A stretch of 36,526 nucleotides of DNA from assembly GCA_964551305.1 (NCBI GenBank), contig CAZKBT010000034.1:1-36526 (forward strand), read 5' to 3'. The position numbers were made by a program, and so were the translations under genes. The first letter of the stretch is position 1. Each line of letters begins with the position of its first letter. Source of the DNA: JBAZDC01 sp041654595 (GTDB lineage Bacteria; Pseudomonadota; Gammaproteobacteria; Burkholderiales; Burkholderiaceae_B). The notes under the pieces are model-generated. The model made no database searches. It was given only the letters and a program-made list of their open reading frames with translations, and had not been told where the DNA came from. Shown in pieces: positions 24,611 through 32,736 of this stretch.

Positions 24611-26038
24611 CTAAGCGGAGCGAGGCGGCTGCGCGCCGGACGAGCCGGACACGGCCGGCGGTCCGGACACATCGGACGAATCGTGCGCCGCCGATGGCTC
24701 GGGCGCGATACCTGGATCGGCCGGATCCGTCGCCCCCGGCGAATCGCCGGCCGCAGGCGGATCGCCATTTTCAGCCGGCAAGTCGACATGCGATACGTCG
24801 ATATCCAGGTCGACGCGCGGATCCAGGGCCGCCACGACCGGCGAGCTTTGCAGGCTGTCGGGCATCGGCACGAAATGCGTGGGCGCATCCTGGCTGAGGT
24901 GAGCGCCCGTGATGCGCTGCGGCCTGACCGTCGCCACCAGCACGACGGACACTGCCGTGACGAATACGTAAAACACGCCGGCGCTCAGTTCGCGCATCAG
25001 CGCACCCACGGCCAAAGGCCCTATACAGGCGCCCATGCCGTAGACCATGAGGAGGATGGCGCTCAAGCCGACCCGACGCTCCGGATCGACGTTGTCGTTC
25101 GCGAAGGCGGCGCCCAAGGGATACAAGGTGAACTGCAGGATGCCCGACAAGCTTGCGAAAACCAGCAGCAGCCAGTACGGCGGCACCCACCATCCCCACA
25201 GCGCGACGGCAAGCACGGCAAGCGCCACGGCGTTCAGCCGGATCATGTTCGAGCGGTTGATGCGATCAGCCAGCCAGCCTATCGGCCACTGCGCCAGCAG
25301 GCCCGATGCCACGGCGGTTGCCACGAAGACCGCGACCTGATCGGCGCTCAGCCCCATCTTGCTGGCGTAGACCGGCGCCAGGCCATAGAAAGCGCCGGTG
25401 ATCATGCCCGCGATCAGCAAGACCGTCAGCGACAGGGGCACGCGCGCCAGGTAGTACTTGACCTGGATGGGCGCGGGAACCTGCAGCGCCGGATGCAGCC
25501 GGCGCGTCAGGGTGACCGGCACCAGGCTCAGCGCCGCGCAGATCGCCACGAACACCAGCGGCCCGTAGTCCAGGCTGGGAAACAGCGTAAGCGACAACTG
25601 GCCCAGCACGGTTCCCAAGCCGGAGACCACCATGTAGAACGCGAACACCCGGCCGCGCTGGTGGTTTTCCGTTTGTTCGTTGAGCCAGCTTTCCAGCACC
25701 ATGAATTGCGTCACCATCGCCACGCCGGCGATGAAGCGAAAAACCAGCCATACCCAGAGCGTGTCCACCAGAACCTGGCCCAGCACCGTCACGGTGACGA
25801 TGGCCGCGCTGGCCCCGTACGCCCGGATGTGGCCTACGCGGATGATCAGCTTGTGCCCCACCCGCGCGCCGCAGACCAACCCCAGGTAATAGACCGCCAT
25901 GATGCCGCCCACCCACAACTCGGAGATCGAATCCGCCGTCAGGCGCAGACCGACGTAGGTATTGAACAACCCCGTGCCGACCAGCAACACCAGGGTCGTC
26001 AAATACAAGGAAAAAAAGGCGGCGATCATTTGAAACAT
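24611..26038 (-). CDS. Major facilitator superfamily transporter with a long low-complexity C-terminal tail
   Basis: The first ~370 residues form about twelve transmembrane helices of an MFS transporter. MFS loop signatures are visible (GHKLIIRVGHIRAYG, GWLADRINRSNMIR), and the overall type resembles the YcaD group. The last ~105 residues are hydrophilic. From about residue 420 (24614-24781) they are almost only Pro, Ala, Ser, Gly and Asp, and probably disordered in the cytoplasm. The substrate cannot be predicted. The length of 475 is about 80-90 more than typical MFS proteins because of this tail. The peroxiredoxin gene begins upstream on the same strand, 42 bases away. Confidence 0.85.
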   Translation of the reverse strand: MFQMIAAFFSLYLTTLVLLVGTGLFNTYVGLRLTADSISELWVGGIMAVYYLGLVCGARVGHKLIIRVGHIRAYGASAAIVTVTVLGQVLVDTLWVWLVFRFIAGVAMVTQFMVLESWLNEQTENHQRGRVFAFYMVVSGLGTVLGQLSLTLFPSLDYGPLVFVAICAALSLVPVTLTRRLHPALQVPAPIQVKYYLARVPLSLTVLLIAGMITGAFYGLAPVYASKMGLSADQVAVFVATAVASGLLAQWPIGWLADRINRSNMIRLNAVALAVLAVALWGWWVPPYWLLLVFASLSGILQFTLYPLGAAFANDNVDPERRVGLSAILLMVYGMGACIGPLAVGALMRELSAGVFYVFVTAVSVVLVATVRPQRITGAHLSQDAPTHFVPMPDSLQSSPVVAALDPRVDLDIDVSHVDLPAENGDPPAAGDSPGATDPADPGIAPEPSAAHDSSDVSGPPAVSGSSGAQPPRSA

Positions 26039-26080
26039 GGCTGCAACCCGGACGGTATGGCAAGGATGGAGACGTTCGGA

Positions 26081-26587
26081 TCAATCCAATTGCGACAGCA
26101 GGGTCTTGGCGTCGCTGACTTCCAGCTTGCCGGCCTCTTCGACGTTCAGCCGTGTCACCACGCCATCCTTGAGCAGCGCGGAATAGCGCTGGGAACGCTT
26201 GCCCAGGCCCCGGGTCGACAGGTCCAACTCCAGGCCGAGCTTGCGCGTCCAGTCGCCGCTGCCGTCGGCCATCATGCGCACGCGTCCGTCGACCTTTTGG
26301 TCCCTGCCCCAGGCGCCCATGACGAAAGGATCGTTCACCGCCACGCACCAGATCTCATCGACGCCCTTGGCCTTGATCCGGTCGTGCAATTCAAGATAAC
26401 CGGGCAGATGCCGCTCGGAGCATGTGGGCGTGAACGCGCCGGGCACGGCGAACACGGCTATCGTCTTGCCCTTGGCCAAATCCGACACCTGAAAATTATT
26501 CGGTCCCACCGAGCATCCTTCGGACGCCGTTTCGATGAACTCGCTCAGCGTTGCGTCGGGAACCCGGTCGCCAACTTTAATCGTCAT
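26081..26587 (-). CDS. Peroxiredoxin of the Prx5 family
   Basis: This 168-residue thiol peroxidase reduces hydrogen peroxide and organic peroxides, probably using glutathione/glutaredoxin. The active-site motif PGAFTPTCSERHLPGY holds the peroxidatic cysteine C56. Two other cysteines (C25, C81) are present, but there is no fused glutaredoxin domain. The start at 26587 is set by GGAGAG before the ATG and by the usual N-terminus MTIKVGDRVPD; the frame is open 39 bases further upstream. It is divergent from moaC with 143 bases between. It may share a transcript with the MFS gene downstream. Confidence 0.93.
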   Translation of the reverse strand: MTIKVGDRVPDATLSEFIETASEGCSVGPNNFQVSDLAKGKTIAVFAVPGAFTPTCSERHLPGYLELHDRIKAKGVDEIWCVAVNDPFVMGAWGRDQKVDGRVRMMADGSGDWTRKLGLELDLSTRGLGKRSQRYSALLKDGVVTRLNVEEAGKLEVSDAKTLLSQLD

Positions 26588-26730
26588 AGCACTCTCCGCC
26601 TGTTGGTTGATGTATAGGTAAAGCAATACGGCGCCGGTATCGACGCACGCAGGGTCAATGATACGATAGGCATGTTACTTCGCCATGATTCCAGCCGCCA
26701 GCGCGGCGCCATCTCATTTCGATCGATGCC

Positions 26731-27228
26731 ATGAATACCACGCCCTCTTCCGATCCCTCGCTCACCCATCTGGACGAGTCCGGCCAAGTGCGCATGGTGG
26801 ACGTCGGCGCCAAGGCGCCGACGCCGCGCGTCGCCGTCGCGCGGGCTCGGGTGCGCATGAGCGCCGTCGCCTATCGCCTACTGTCGGCCCAGGATAACGC
26901 CAAGGGCGAAGTGCTCAACACCGCGCGCGTGGCCGGCGTCCTGGCGGCCAAGCGCTGCGCGGAGCTGATACCGCTGTGCCACAGCCTGCCATTGAGCTTC
27001 GTCGGCATCGATTTCACGGCCGACGAGCAGGCGCTGGCCATAACCGTACAGGCAACCTGCCGCACGGACTATAAAACCGGGGTCGAAATGGAAGCCATGA
27101 CCGCGTGCGGCGTCGCCGCCCTGACCATCTACGACATGTGCAAGGCGGCCGACAAGGGTATAGTGATAGAGCAGATAAAGCTGCACTATAAATCGGGAGG
27201 AAAAAGCGGTGAGTGGCGCAACGATTAA
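26731..27228 (+). CDS. moaC: Cyclic pyranopterin monophosphate synthase
   Basis: MoaC works after MoaA and converts 3',8-cyclo-7,8-dihydro-GTP to cyclic pyranopterin monophosphate, the first stable intermediate of molybdenum cofactor. The 165-residue protein has AAKRCAELIPLCHSLPL, TGVEMEAMTA and DMCKAADKG, the last holding the catalytic aspartate and lysine (D135, K138). It opens a five-gene run moaC-D-E-B-moeA. moaD starts 20 bases before its stop, with GGGAGG inside the moaC coding sequence. The partner enzyme gene moaA lies 3 kb away on the opposite strand. Confidence 0.97.
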   Translation: MNTTPSSDPSLTHLDESGQVRMVDVGAKAPTPRVAVARARVRMSAVAYRLLSAQDNAKGEVLNTARVAGVLAAKRCAELIPLCHSLPLSFVGIDFTADEQALAITVQATCRTDYKTGVEMEAMTACGVAALTIYDMCKAADKGIVIEQIKLHYKSGGKSGEWRND

Positions 27229-27460
27229 CGTACTCTACTTCGCTCGCGTCGCCGACCTGACGGGAAAGCGCCATGAATCCTGGCCCCTGCCCGCCCCCAT
27301 CGACGCGGGCTCGTGGCTAAAGGAACTGGAAAGCCGGTATCCGCAGCTCGCCCCCTCGGACAAGCTCAAGCTGGCCATCAATCAATGCCATGCCAAGCGC
27401 CACGAAACCATCCGAGCCGGCGACGAAGTGGCCGTGTTCGATCCCGTCACCGGAGGCTGA
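27209..27460 (+). CDS. moaD: Molybdopterin synthase sulfur-carrier subunit
   Basis: MoaD is the small ubiquitin-like protein whose C-terminal glycine is made a thiocarboxylate and donates sulfur to cyclic pyranopterin monophosphate. The 83-residue product ends in the required Gly-Gly (FDPVTGG). The start is GTG at 27209, eight bases after GGGAGG, and overlaps the moaC end by 20 bases. moaE follows after three bases. The MoeB-type activating enzyme is not in the window. Confidence 0.93.
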   Translation: MSGATINVLYFARVADLTGKRHESWPLPAPIDAGSWLKELESRYPQLAPSDKLKLAINQCHAKRHETIRAGDEVAVFDPVTGG

Positions 27461-27463
27461 GCC

Positions 27464-27946
27464 ATGGTCGTCGTCCAGCATGACGATTTCGACGCGGCCG
27501 AGCTGACCGCGCAACTGCGCCGCCGCACGCAGGGCAAGGCGGGCGCCATCGTAACCTTTACCGGCTATGTGCGCGACTACGCCGAAGACACGGCGACGGA
27601 CAGCCTGTTCCTGGAGCATTACCCCGGCATGTGCGAGCGCCGGATCGGCGAGCTTTGCGAGCAGGCCCGGCAACGCTGGCCCATCGCCGACTGCCTGGTC
27701 GCGCACCGGGTGGGCGAACTGCGCAACACGGAGCAAATCGTATTCGTCGCAGTGGCCGGCGCCCACCGCGGCGACGCCTTTCGCGCCTGCGAATACCTGA
27801 TCGACGCCTTGAAAACCAGCGCGCCGTTCTGGAAGCGCGAAACCTTGGCCGATGGCCGGCAGTTCTGGGTGCGACAGCAGGATCGCGACGCCCGCAAAGC
27901 CGAGCAATGGCATACCGCAACAGGAAACCCCGACCATCATGAGTAA
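27464..27946 (+). CDS. moaE: Molybdopterin synthase catalytic subunit
   Basis: MoaE pairs with MoaD to insert two sulfurs and form molybdopterin. The 160-residue protein has FTGYVRD, LEHYPGM, HRVGEL and the catalytic block LKTSAPFWKRE with K117 and K124, equivalent to the active lysines of E. coli MoaE. A strong GGAGG lies seven bases before the ATG. Its stop overlaps the moaB start by eight bases. Confidence 0.96.
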   Translation: MVVVQHDDFDAAELTAQLRRRTQGKAGAIVTFTGYVRDYAEDTATDSLFLEHYPGMCERRIGELCEQARQRWPIADCLVAHRVGELRNTEQIVFVAVAGAHRGDAFRACEYLIDALKTSAPFWKRETLADGRQFWVRQQDRDARKAEQWHTATGNPDHHE

Positions 27947-28460
27947 AGCTGACACTTCAGGACAGCCCGTCATCCTGACCTGTGCCGTCCTGACCATTTC
28001 CGACACGCGCGGCCCCGACGACGACACCTCGGGCGACTATCTTGCCGCCAGCCTGGCGCAAGCCGGCCATCGCGTCAAGACGCGCGCCATCAGCAGCGGC
28101 AATCGCTACGACATACGCAAGATCGTCAGCGACTGGATCGCGGACCCCGATATCCAGGTGATCCTGGCCAACGGCGGCACGGGCTTCAGCCACGACAAGT
28201 CGACCGCCGTCGCCGTCACGCCTTTGCTGGACACGACGTTGACGGGCTTCGGCGAGCTGTTCCGCCACCTGTCCTACCTGGAGATCGGCAGCTCCACCCT
28301 GCAGTCCGACGCGTTCGCGGGCTCGGCCAACGACACGCTGATCTTCTGCATGCCCGGCTCCACCAACGCCTGCAAGACGGCATGGGAAAAAATCCTGCGC
28401 GAGCAACTGAACAGCGCGCATCGCCCTTGTAATTTCGCCACCCATTTCCGCCATGCTTGA
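27939..28460 (+). CDS. moaB: Molybdenum cofactor biosynthesis protein MoaB (MogA/MoaB family)
   Basis: Proteins of this family adenylate molybdopterin before molybdate insertion. The 173-residue product has the molybdopterin-binding core NGGTGFSHDKSTA and PGSTNACKTAWEKIL. It is of MoaB type; no separate mogA is visible, so it probably does the adenylyl-transfer step with MoeA. The start at ATG 27939 lies within the moaE end, and its stop overlaps the moeA start by eight bases, so the whole run is tightly coupled. Confidence 0.92.
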   Translation: MSKADTSGQPVILTCAVLTISDTRGPDDDTSGDYLAASLAQAGHRVKTRAISSGNRYDIRKIVSDWIADPDIQVILANGGTGFSHDKSTAVAVTPLLDTTLTGFGELFRHLSYLEIGSSTLQSDAFAGSANDTLIFCMPGSTNACKTAWEKILREQLNSAHRPCNFATHFRHA

Positions 28461-29658
28461 TTTCGACCTAGCCCAATCCCGCCTGGCCCATGCCGGCAAG
28501 CCTCCACACATTACCGAGCTCTGCTCCCTGGAACAGGCTCATGGCCGCGTACTGGCGCAAACGCTATACGCCACGCTGGATCTGCCGCCGGCCGACAACA
28601 GCGCCATGGACGGCTACGCGATACGCCACACCGACTACGCGCCGCAAACGTCCTTGCCCGTGCAGCAACGCTGCTACGCCGGAGACGCATCGCAGCCCTT
28701 GAAGCCGGGCCACGCCATCCGCCTCTTCACGGGCAGCCTCATGCCCGAGGGCGCGGACACCGTCGTCATGCAAGAAGACGGCGACGAAACCGAATCGGGC
28801 GTCGCCATCCGGGTCGCGCCGACGCCGGGGGCCCACGTTCGCAAACGCGCCGAAGACGTGCGCCAAGGCGAACAGCTATTTCCGAAAGGCACGGTGCTGC
28901 GCGCGGCCGAGCTGGCGGTGCTCGCCTCCCAAGGCTATGCCGAATTGCCCGTCTATGCGCCGTTGAAGGTGGGCATACTGACCACGGGCGACGAGCTCGT
29001 GGCGCCGGGACAGCCGCGCGGCGACGCCCAGATCTACAATTCGAACGCGACCATGCTGTCCGGCCTGGTCGACCGCCTGGGCGCATCCGTCGTCCACGTG
29101 CTGCATGCGGCGGACACGATGGACAGCCTGCAATCGGCGTTCGGCGCCTTGCTAGACGGCTGCGACCTGGTCCTGACCGTGGGCGGCGTCTCGGTCGGCG
29201 AAAAAGACCTGGTCAAGCCCGCCATCGAAGCGGCGGGCGGTGAGATGGACCTGTGGCGTGTGCGGATGAAGCCCGGCAAGCCCGTGGCGCTGGCGCATGC
29301 GCGCGGCAAGCCCATCGTTTGCCTGCCCGGCAACCCGGTGTCCGCGTATGCGGTATTCACTTTGCTGGTCACGCCTTTGATGCGGACCATGCAAGGGCGA
29401 TCCGATATCCTGCCCGCTATGCACTACGGCATCCTCGCCACCTCGGCCAGATTCCATGAAACACGCGAAGAGTTCCTGCGCGTGCGCGGCGAGCCCGCTC
29501 CCGACGGGAGAATCATGCTGCACCCCTATCCCCAGCAAGGCTCGGGCATCATCAGTTCGTTGCCCTGGGCAAGCGGCCTGGCCAGGATCAAAGCCGATAC
29601 AGTGGTCCAGGACGGCGACATCGTTCCGTATTACGACTTGGCGCATTGGCTGAGCTGA
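28453..29658 (+). CDS. moeA: Molybdopterin molybdenumtransferase
   Basis: MoeA inserts molybdate into adenylated molybdopterin. The 401-residue protein has DNSAMDGYA, FTGSLMPEGADTVVMQED, TTGDELVAPG and the MogA-like core LTVGGVSVGEKD, then CLPGNPVSAYAVF. Domain order and length match E. coli MoeA (411). It ends the rightward moaC-D-E-B-moeA run and converges on mobA, with only 17 bases between the stops and no clear terminator. Confidence 0.96.
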   Translation: MLDFDLAQSRLAHAGKPPHITELCSLEQAHGRVLAQTLYATLDLPPADNSAMDGYAIRHTDYAPQTSLPVQQRCYAGDASQPLKPGHAIRLFTGSLMPEGADTVVMQEDGDETESGVAIRVAPTPGAHVRKRAEDVRQGEQLFPKGTVLRAAELAVLASQGYAELPVYAPLKVGILTTGDELVAPGQPRGDAQIYNSNATMLSGLVDRLGASVVHVLHAADTMDSLQSAFGALLDGCDLVLTVGGVSVGEKDLVKPAIEAAGGEMDLWRVRMKPGKPVALAHARGKPIVCLPGNPVSAYAVFTLLVTPLMRTMQGRSDILPAMHYGILATSARFHETREEFLRVRGEPAPDGRIMLHPYPQQGSGIISSLPWASGLARIKADTVVQDGDIVPYYDLAHWLS

Positions 29659-29675
29659 CAGGCGCAACCGCCGGA

Positions 29676-30344
29676 CTATCTCGACCGCGCCGCCCGGCGC
29701 CAGTCGTCGGGCGTGTTCAAGTTCTCGAACCAGCCCTCGTCGGACGCGAACGCGACGCAGGCGGGCCGATGCCGTGCCTGCCAGTCCCGCACCCTGCGCC
29801 CGCCCGCGGCCAGGAAGGACCGCAAATCCGGCAATACGCCGCGATGCGCCACCATGCACAGGGGATGCGGCCTCGACGTCATCGCATAGGCGACGGGGCT
29901 GCCCTGTTCAGCCGCCGCCAGCAACAGGCGCGCGTCCAGATCGCCGGGCAGATTGGGCACGTCCACCGGGATCACCAGCAGCCAGGGCGTGGCGCTGACC
30001 GCCAGAGCGCTGGCCACGCCGGCCAAAGGCCCCGCGTCCCGGCCCAACACTTGCTCATCGGAAACCACCCGGCCATAAACCGCGTAGCGATCGGCTGCGC
30101 GATTGGCGCTGATCAACACCTGCCGCACGCGTTGCTCGAGATAAGCGGCGGCATGGGCCACCAACGGCCGTCCGCGCCAATCCAGCAAGCCTTTTTCGAT
30201 GTCAGTCCGCGGCCCGCCCCCGCCCGGGTCCTGCGCGCCGGCGCGGCAGGCATCCGGATTCATCGCGCGCAGCGCCGGGTCGCCCTGCATGCGCCGCGCC
30301 CGGCCGCCGGCCAGTATGACGCCGGTAAGGTCCGTGTTCATCAT
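29676..30344 (-). CDS. mobA: Molybdenum cofactor guanylyltransferase with an insertion in the GTP loop
   Basis: MobA joins GMP to molybdopterin to form the bis-MGD cofactor that FdsA-type formate dehydrogenases need. The 222-residue protein starts with TGVILAGGRARRMQG and later has LLVIPVDVPNLPGDL. The usual loop LAGGxxxRMGGxDKGL is interrupted: about 28 residues (roughly 22-49, rich in Pro, Gly, Asp and Ala) lie between RRMQG and EKGLLDW. The lysine of the DK pair is kept but its preceding residue is Glu. The frame is open and the rest intact, so I call it a gene, not a pseudogene. Two adjacent ATGs (30344 and 30341) overlap the moaA stop. Confidence 0.88.
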   Translation of the reverse strand: MMNTDLTGVILAGGRARRMQGDPALRAMNPDACRAGAQDPGGGGPRTDIEKGLLDWRGRPLVAHAAAYLEQRVRQVLISANRAADRYAVYGRVVSDEQVLGRDAGPLAGVASALAVSATPWLLVIPVDVPNLPGDLDARLLLAAAEQGSPVAYAMTSRPHPLCMVAHRGVLPDLRSFLAAGGRRVRDWQARHRPACVAFASDEGWFENLNTPDDWRRAARSR

Positions 30345-31438
30345 CCGCCTATGTAGCTCATCTCGATCTTTCGTCCCGACGCGCCCTGGCCGCGCAGCTC
30401 CGAATAGCGGTCGTCGCGGCCCGACCATACGGCGGCCAGGTAGGCGGCCAGCGCCGCGTCGTCCGCGCCGGAACGCAACTGCGCACGGACGTCATAGCCG
30501 CCGGATGCAAACAGGCACAAGTACAGCTTGCCCTCGGGGGAAAGCCGCAGGCGCGTGCAATCGCCGCAGAAAGGCCGGGACACGCTGGTAATGACGCCGA
30601 TCTCGCCGCCGCCGTCCTCATAGCGCCAGCGCGACGCCACTTCACCGCGATAGTCGCGATCCACGGCCCGCACGGCGAATTCCGCGCCCACCCGCTCGAT
30701 GATCTCCCGCCCCGTCAGCACCTGGCTCATGTCCCAGCCATTGGTGGAGCCCACGTCCATGAACTCGATGAAGCGCAGGACGTGGCCGCTATGGCGGAAG
30801 TAACGGGCCATGGGCAGGATCTGGTCGTCGTTCAGGCCTTTGCGCACGACCATATTCACCTTGACCGGCGCCAGCCCCACCGCGCGCGCCTCGTCCAGGC
30901 CGTTCAGGATGGTCCCGACGCCGATCCCGCTGTCGCTCATGTCGGCGAAAAGGCGCTCGTCCAGGGCATCCAGGCTGACGGTCACTCGCGACAGGCCGGC
31001 GTCCTTCAAGACCCGCGCCTTCTTCTTCAACAGCGTCCCATTGGTGGTCAAGGTGACGGATACCGCTTCACCCTGTGGCGTGCGCAAGACGGCCAACATC
31101 TCGACCAGGCGCTCGATGTCGCGCCGCAACAGCGGCTCTCCGCCGGTCAGCCGGATCTTGCGTACGCCGGCATCGACCGCGAGTCCGGCGAAACGGGCGA
31201 TCTCCTCGAAACTGAGCAACTGGCCATAGGGCATGAACGCGTAATCGGTATCGAACACGTCGCGCGGCATGCAGTACGTACAACGAAAATTGCATCGGTC
31301 CGTGACCGAAATGCGCAAATCGCGCAGCGGCCTGCCGCGCCGGTCCGCCAAGGCATCCCGCGCCGCCCCGACGGGAACCGAACGATCCGGAAACAAGGTG
31401 GCGGACCGTTCGTCGGCCAGGTAGATGATCCTGTTCAT
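30341..31438 (-). CDS. moaA: GTP 3',8-cyclase
   Basis: MoaA is the radical-SAM enzyme that starts molybdenum-cofactor synthesis from GTP. The 365-residue protein has the N-terminal cluster motif CNFRCTYC (C49, C53, C56), the SAM-binding LTGGEPLLR, and the C-terminal cluster ligands C291, C294 and C308 (FCGDCTRLRLSPEGKLYLC). It ends in the Gly-Gly needed for activity (SYIGG). The ATG at 31438 overlaps the stop of the upstream regulator gene in an ATGA arrangement, and mobA overlaps its own stop. Regulator-moaA-mobA are therefore one transcription unit. Confidence 0.96.
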   Translation of the reverse strand: MNRIIYLADERSATLFPDRSVPVGAARDALADRRGRPLRDLRISVTDRCNFRCTYCMPRDVFDTDYAFMPYGQLLSFEEIARFAGLAVDAGVRKIRLTGGEPLLRRDIERLVEMLAVLRTPQGEAVSVTLTTNGTLLKKKARVLKDAGLSRVTVSLDALDERLFADMSDSGIGVGTILNGLDEARAVGLAPVKVNMVVRKGLNDDQILPMARYFRHSGHVLRFIEFMDVGSTNGWDMSQVLTGREIIERVGAEFAVRAVDRDYRGEVASRWRYEDGGGEIGVITSVSRPFCGDCTRLRLSPEGKLYLCLFASGGYDVRAQLRSGADDAALAAYLAAVWSGRDDRYSELRGQGASGRKIEMSYIGG

Positions 31439-32538
31439 GCGCCGGCCTCCGCGAACTCCGGGCCGAACGCCTCGTCCAAGGTCTGCACTTTGCCCATTTC
31501 CGCCGCATCGTAGCCCACCAGTTGCGATACGTATGTCCGGTACGCGTCGCCCTGCATCAGTTCCAGCAGGCGCCGCATCGGGGGGGTCGCCAAGACATCG
31601 CGATGGGTGGCGAAAAAATAGCGTTCCCGCGCCAGGGGAATGAAATCCAGGCCGCAGCGCCAGGCCGCCGTCTCGACGCCTACGCCCACGTCGGCCATGC
31701 CGCTGGCGATATGCGTGGCGATCGCCATGTGCGTGAATTCGCTGTTGTCGAAGCCCTGGACCCGGACGGGGTCGATTTGGAAGCGGCGCAGCATCAATCC
31801 CGTCATGTACCGCGTGCTGGAGCCCATCTGCCGATTCACGAAACGCACGTCGGACCTGGCCAGGTCGGCTATTGACATGATGTTTTTCGGATTGCCGGGC
31901 TTGACGAACATGCCGGTATTGCGCACGGCCAGGTGGATCAAGCGATGCGCTTCCGGATTGAGCCATTCGCTGTATTGCCGGAGCATGGGCGATTCGAACT
32001 CGCCGACCGGCACCTGGAATCCCGCCAGATCGCAATCGCCGCTTTCCAGCGACGCCAGGGCTTCGATCCCCGTGCGATAACGCAGTTCCAGCGCCAGCGT
32101 GTCGGCCTGGCCGGCGGCCTGCATCAAGCCTTCGACCGCGAAGCCATGGCTCGCGTGCAGTCTCAGCCGCGGCCCCCTTTCCGGGTGCAGGCGATCGAGC
32201 TCTTCCTGCAGCTCCGACGCCATGCTTTCCAAGGTGGGCGCCAACCGGGCGTCCAGGCGACGATTAGCCCAGACGAGATGCCGGCCCAATACCGTCAGGG
32301 CCGTGCCCTGGCGGCGCGAAGTCGATACCAGCGGCACGCCCAGTTCTTTTTCCGCATTGCGCAGCATGCCCCAGGCGTGGCGATACGACACCCCGCAGGC
32401 TTTGCACGCGCCCGCGATATGTCCGATGGATTCGATGGCTTCCAGCAGACGCAGCACGTCGCTGAGCGACAGGGCGCTGCCCTCGCTCTTTTCCAACACC
32501 CATTCGGACATCAGGCGCGCCTTGAATTTGTATCGCAT
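31435..32538 (-). CDS. ModE-like HTH regulator with a periplasmic-binding-protein-like domain
   Basis: The 367-residue protein joins an N-terminal winged helix (about 25-85; LLEAIESIGHIAG then SYRHAWGMLRNAEKELG, close to ModE) to a C-terminal substrate-binding domain (about 120-345) of the PBP-like type often annotated as molybdate-binding. There is no signal peptide, so it acts in the cytoplasm as a DNA-binding sensor. It is divergent from fdsGBA and in one unit with moaA-mobA, so it most likely controls formate dehydrogenase and cofactor supply in answer to formate, molybdate or a related ligand. Cupriavidus has an fds regulator (FdsR) in a similar place, but I did not assign that name. Start at ATG 32538; an open frame continues upstream without similarity. 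Confidence 0.85.
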   Translation of the reverse strand: MRYKFKARLMSEWVLEKSEGSALSLSDVLRLLEAIESIGHIAGACKACGVSYRHAWGMLRNAEKELGVPLVSTSRRQGTALTVLGRHLVWANRRLDARLAPTLESMASELQEELDRLHPERGPRLRLHASHGFAVEGLMQAAGQADTLALELRYRTGIEALASLESGDCDLAGFQVPVGEFESPMLRQYSEWLNPEAHRLIHLAVRNTGMFVKPGNPKNIMSIADLARSDVRFVNRQMGSSTRYMTGLMLRRFQIDPVRVQGFDNSEFTHMAIATHIASGMADVGVGVETAAWRCGLDFIPLARERYFFATHRDVLATPPMRRLLELMQGDAYRTYVSQLVGYDAAEMGKVQTLDEAFGPEFAEAGA

Positions 32539-32554
32539 ATCCTGCCGCCAATCA

Positions 32555-32575
32555 TATATGTTTAATTTTACATAT
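32555..32575. promoter_or_regulatory. Operator-like box 1 (TATATG-N9-ACATAT)
   Basis: The arms ATATGT and ACATAT form a perfect inverted repeat with an 8-base spacer. The site is 16 bases upstream of the regulator ATG, where binding would block its transcription or translation start. The TATAT...ACATA pattern recalls the E. coli ModE operator. A near-identical box lies 109 bases away. Confidence 0.6.
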
Positions 32576-32586
32576 TTAACAATGCT

Positions 32587-32592
32587 TATATG
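32587..32592. promoter_or_regulatory. Extra TATATG half-site
   Basis: A third TATATG occurs 32 bases (about three helical turns) from the one in box 1. It has no matching ACATAT arm, so it may be an accessory half-site. Confidence 0.35.
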
Positions 32593-32606
32593 TCCATGCT
32601 TGCTTA

Positions 32607-32635
32607 TTGATCGAATGCCCGGTTGCGGGTAGAGT
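32607..32635 (+). promoter_or_regulatory. Candidate fds promoter
   Basis: TTGATC (32607-32612) and TAGAGT (32630-32635) with a 17-base spacer match sigma-70 boxes moderately (4/6 each). If used, transcription starts near 32641, so box 2 would lie just downstream of the start and box 1 upstream. Confidence 0.3.
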
Positions 32636-32663
32636 GGACACAGCGAAGTCCAAGCACGGCCTC

Positions 32664-32684
32664 TATATGCAAAACTATACATAT
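32664..32684. promoter_or_regulatory. Operator-like box 2 (TATATG-N9-ACATAT)
   Basis: Same arms and spacing as box 1, with one mismatch in the inverted repeat (ATATGC versus ACATAT). It is 52 bases before the fdsG ATG. Two boxes of identical layout on either side of a divergent promoter region point to one dimeric regulator acting on both genes, possibly by looping. Confidence 0.6.
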
Positions 32685-32736
32685 GAAAACCGTATTTTGC
32701 ACGCCTGGCCCGGCAAGAACCCCAGGGACACCGATT

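Noticed and set aside
24608..26617. Long open frame on the plus strand opposite the MFS and peroxiredoxin genes
   Set aside because: It crosses two real genes and their gap, and the product is Gln/His/Arg-rich without domains.
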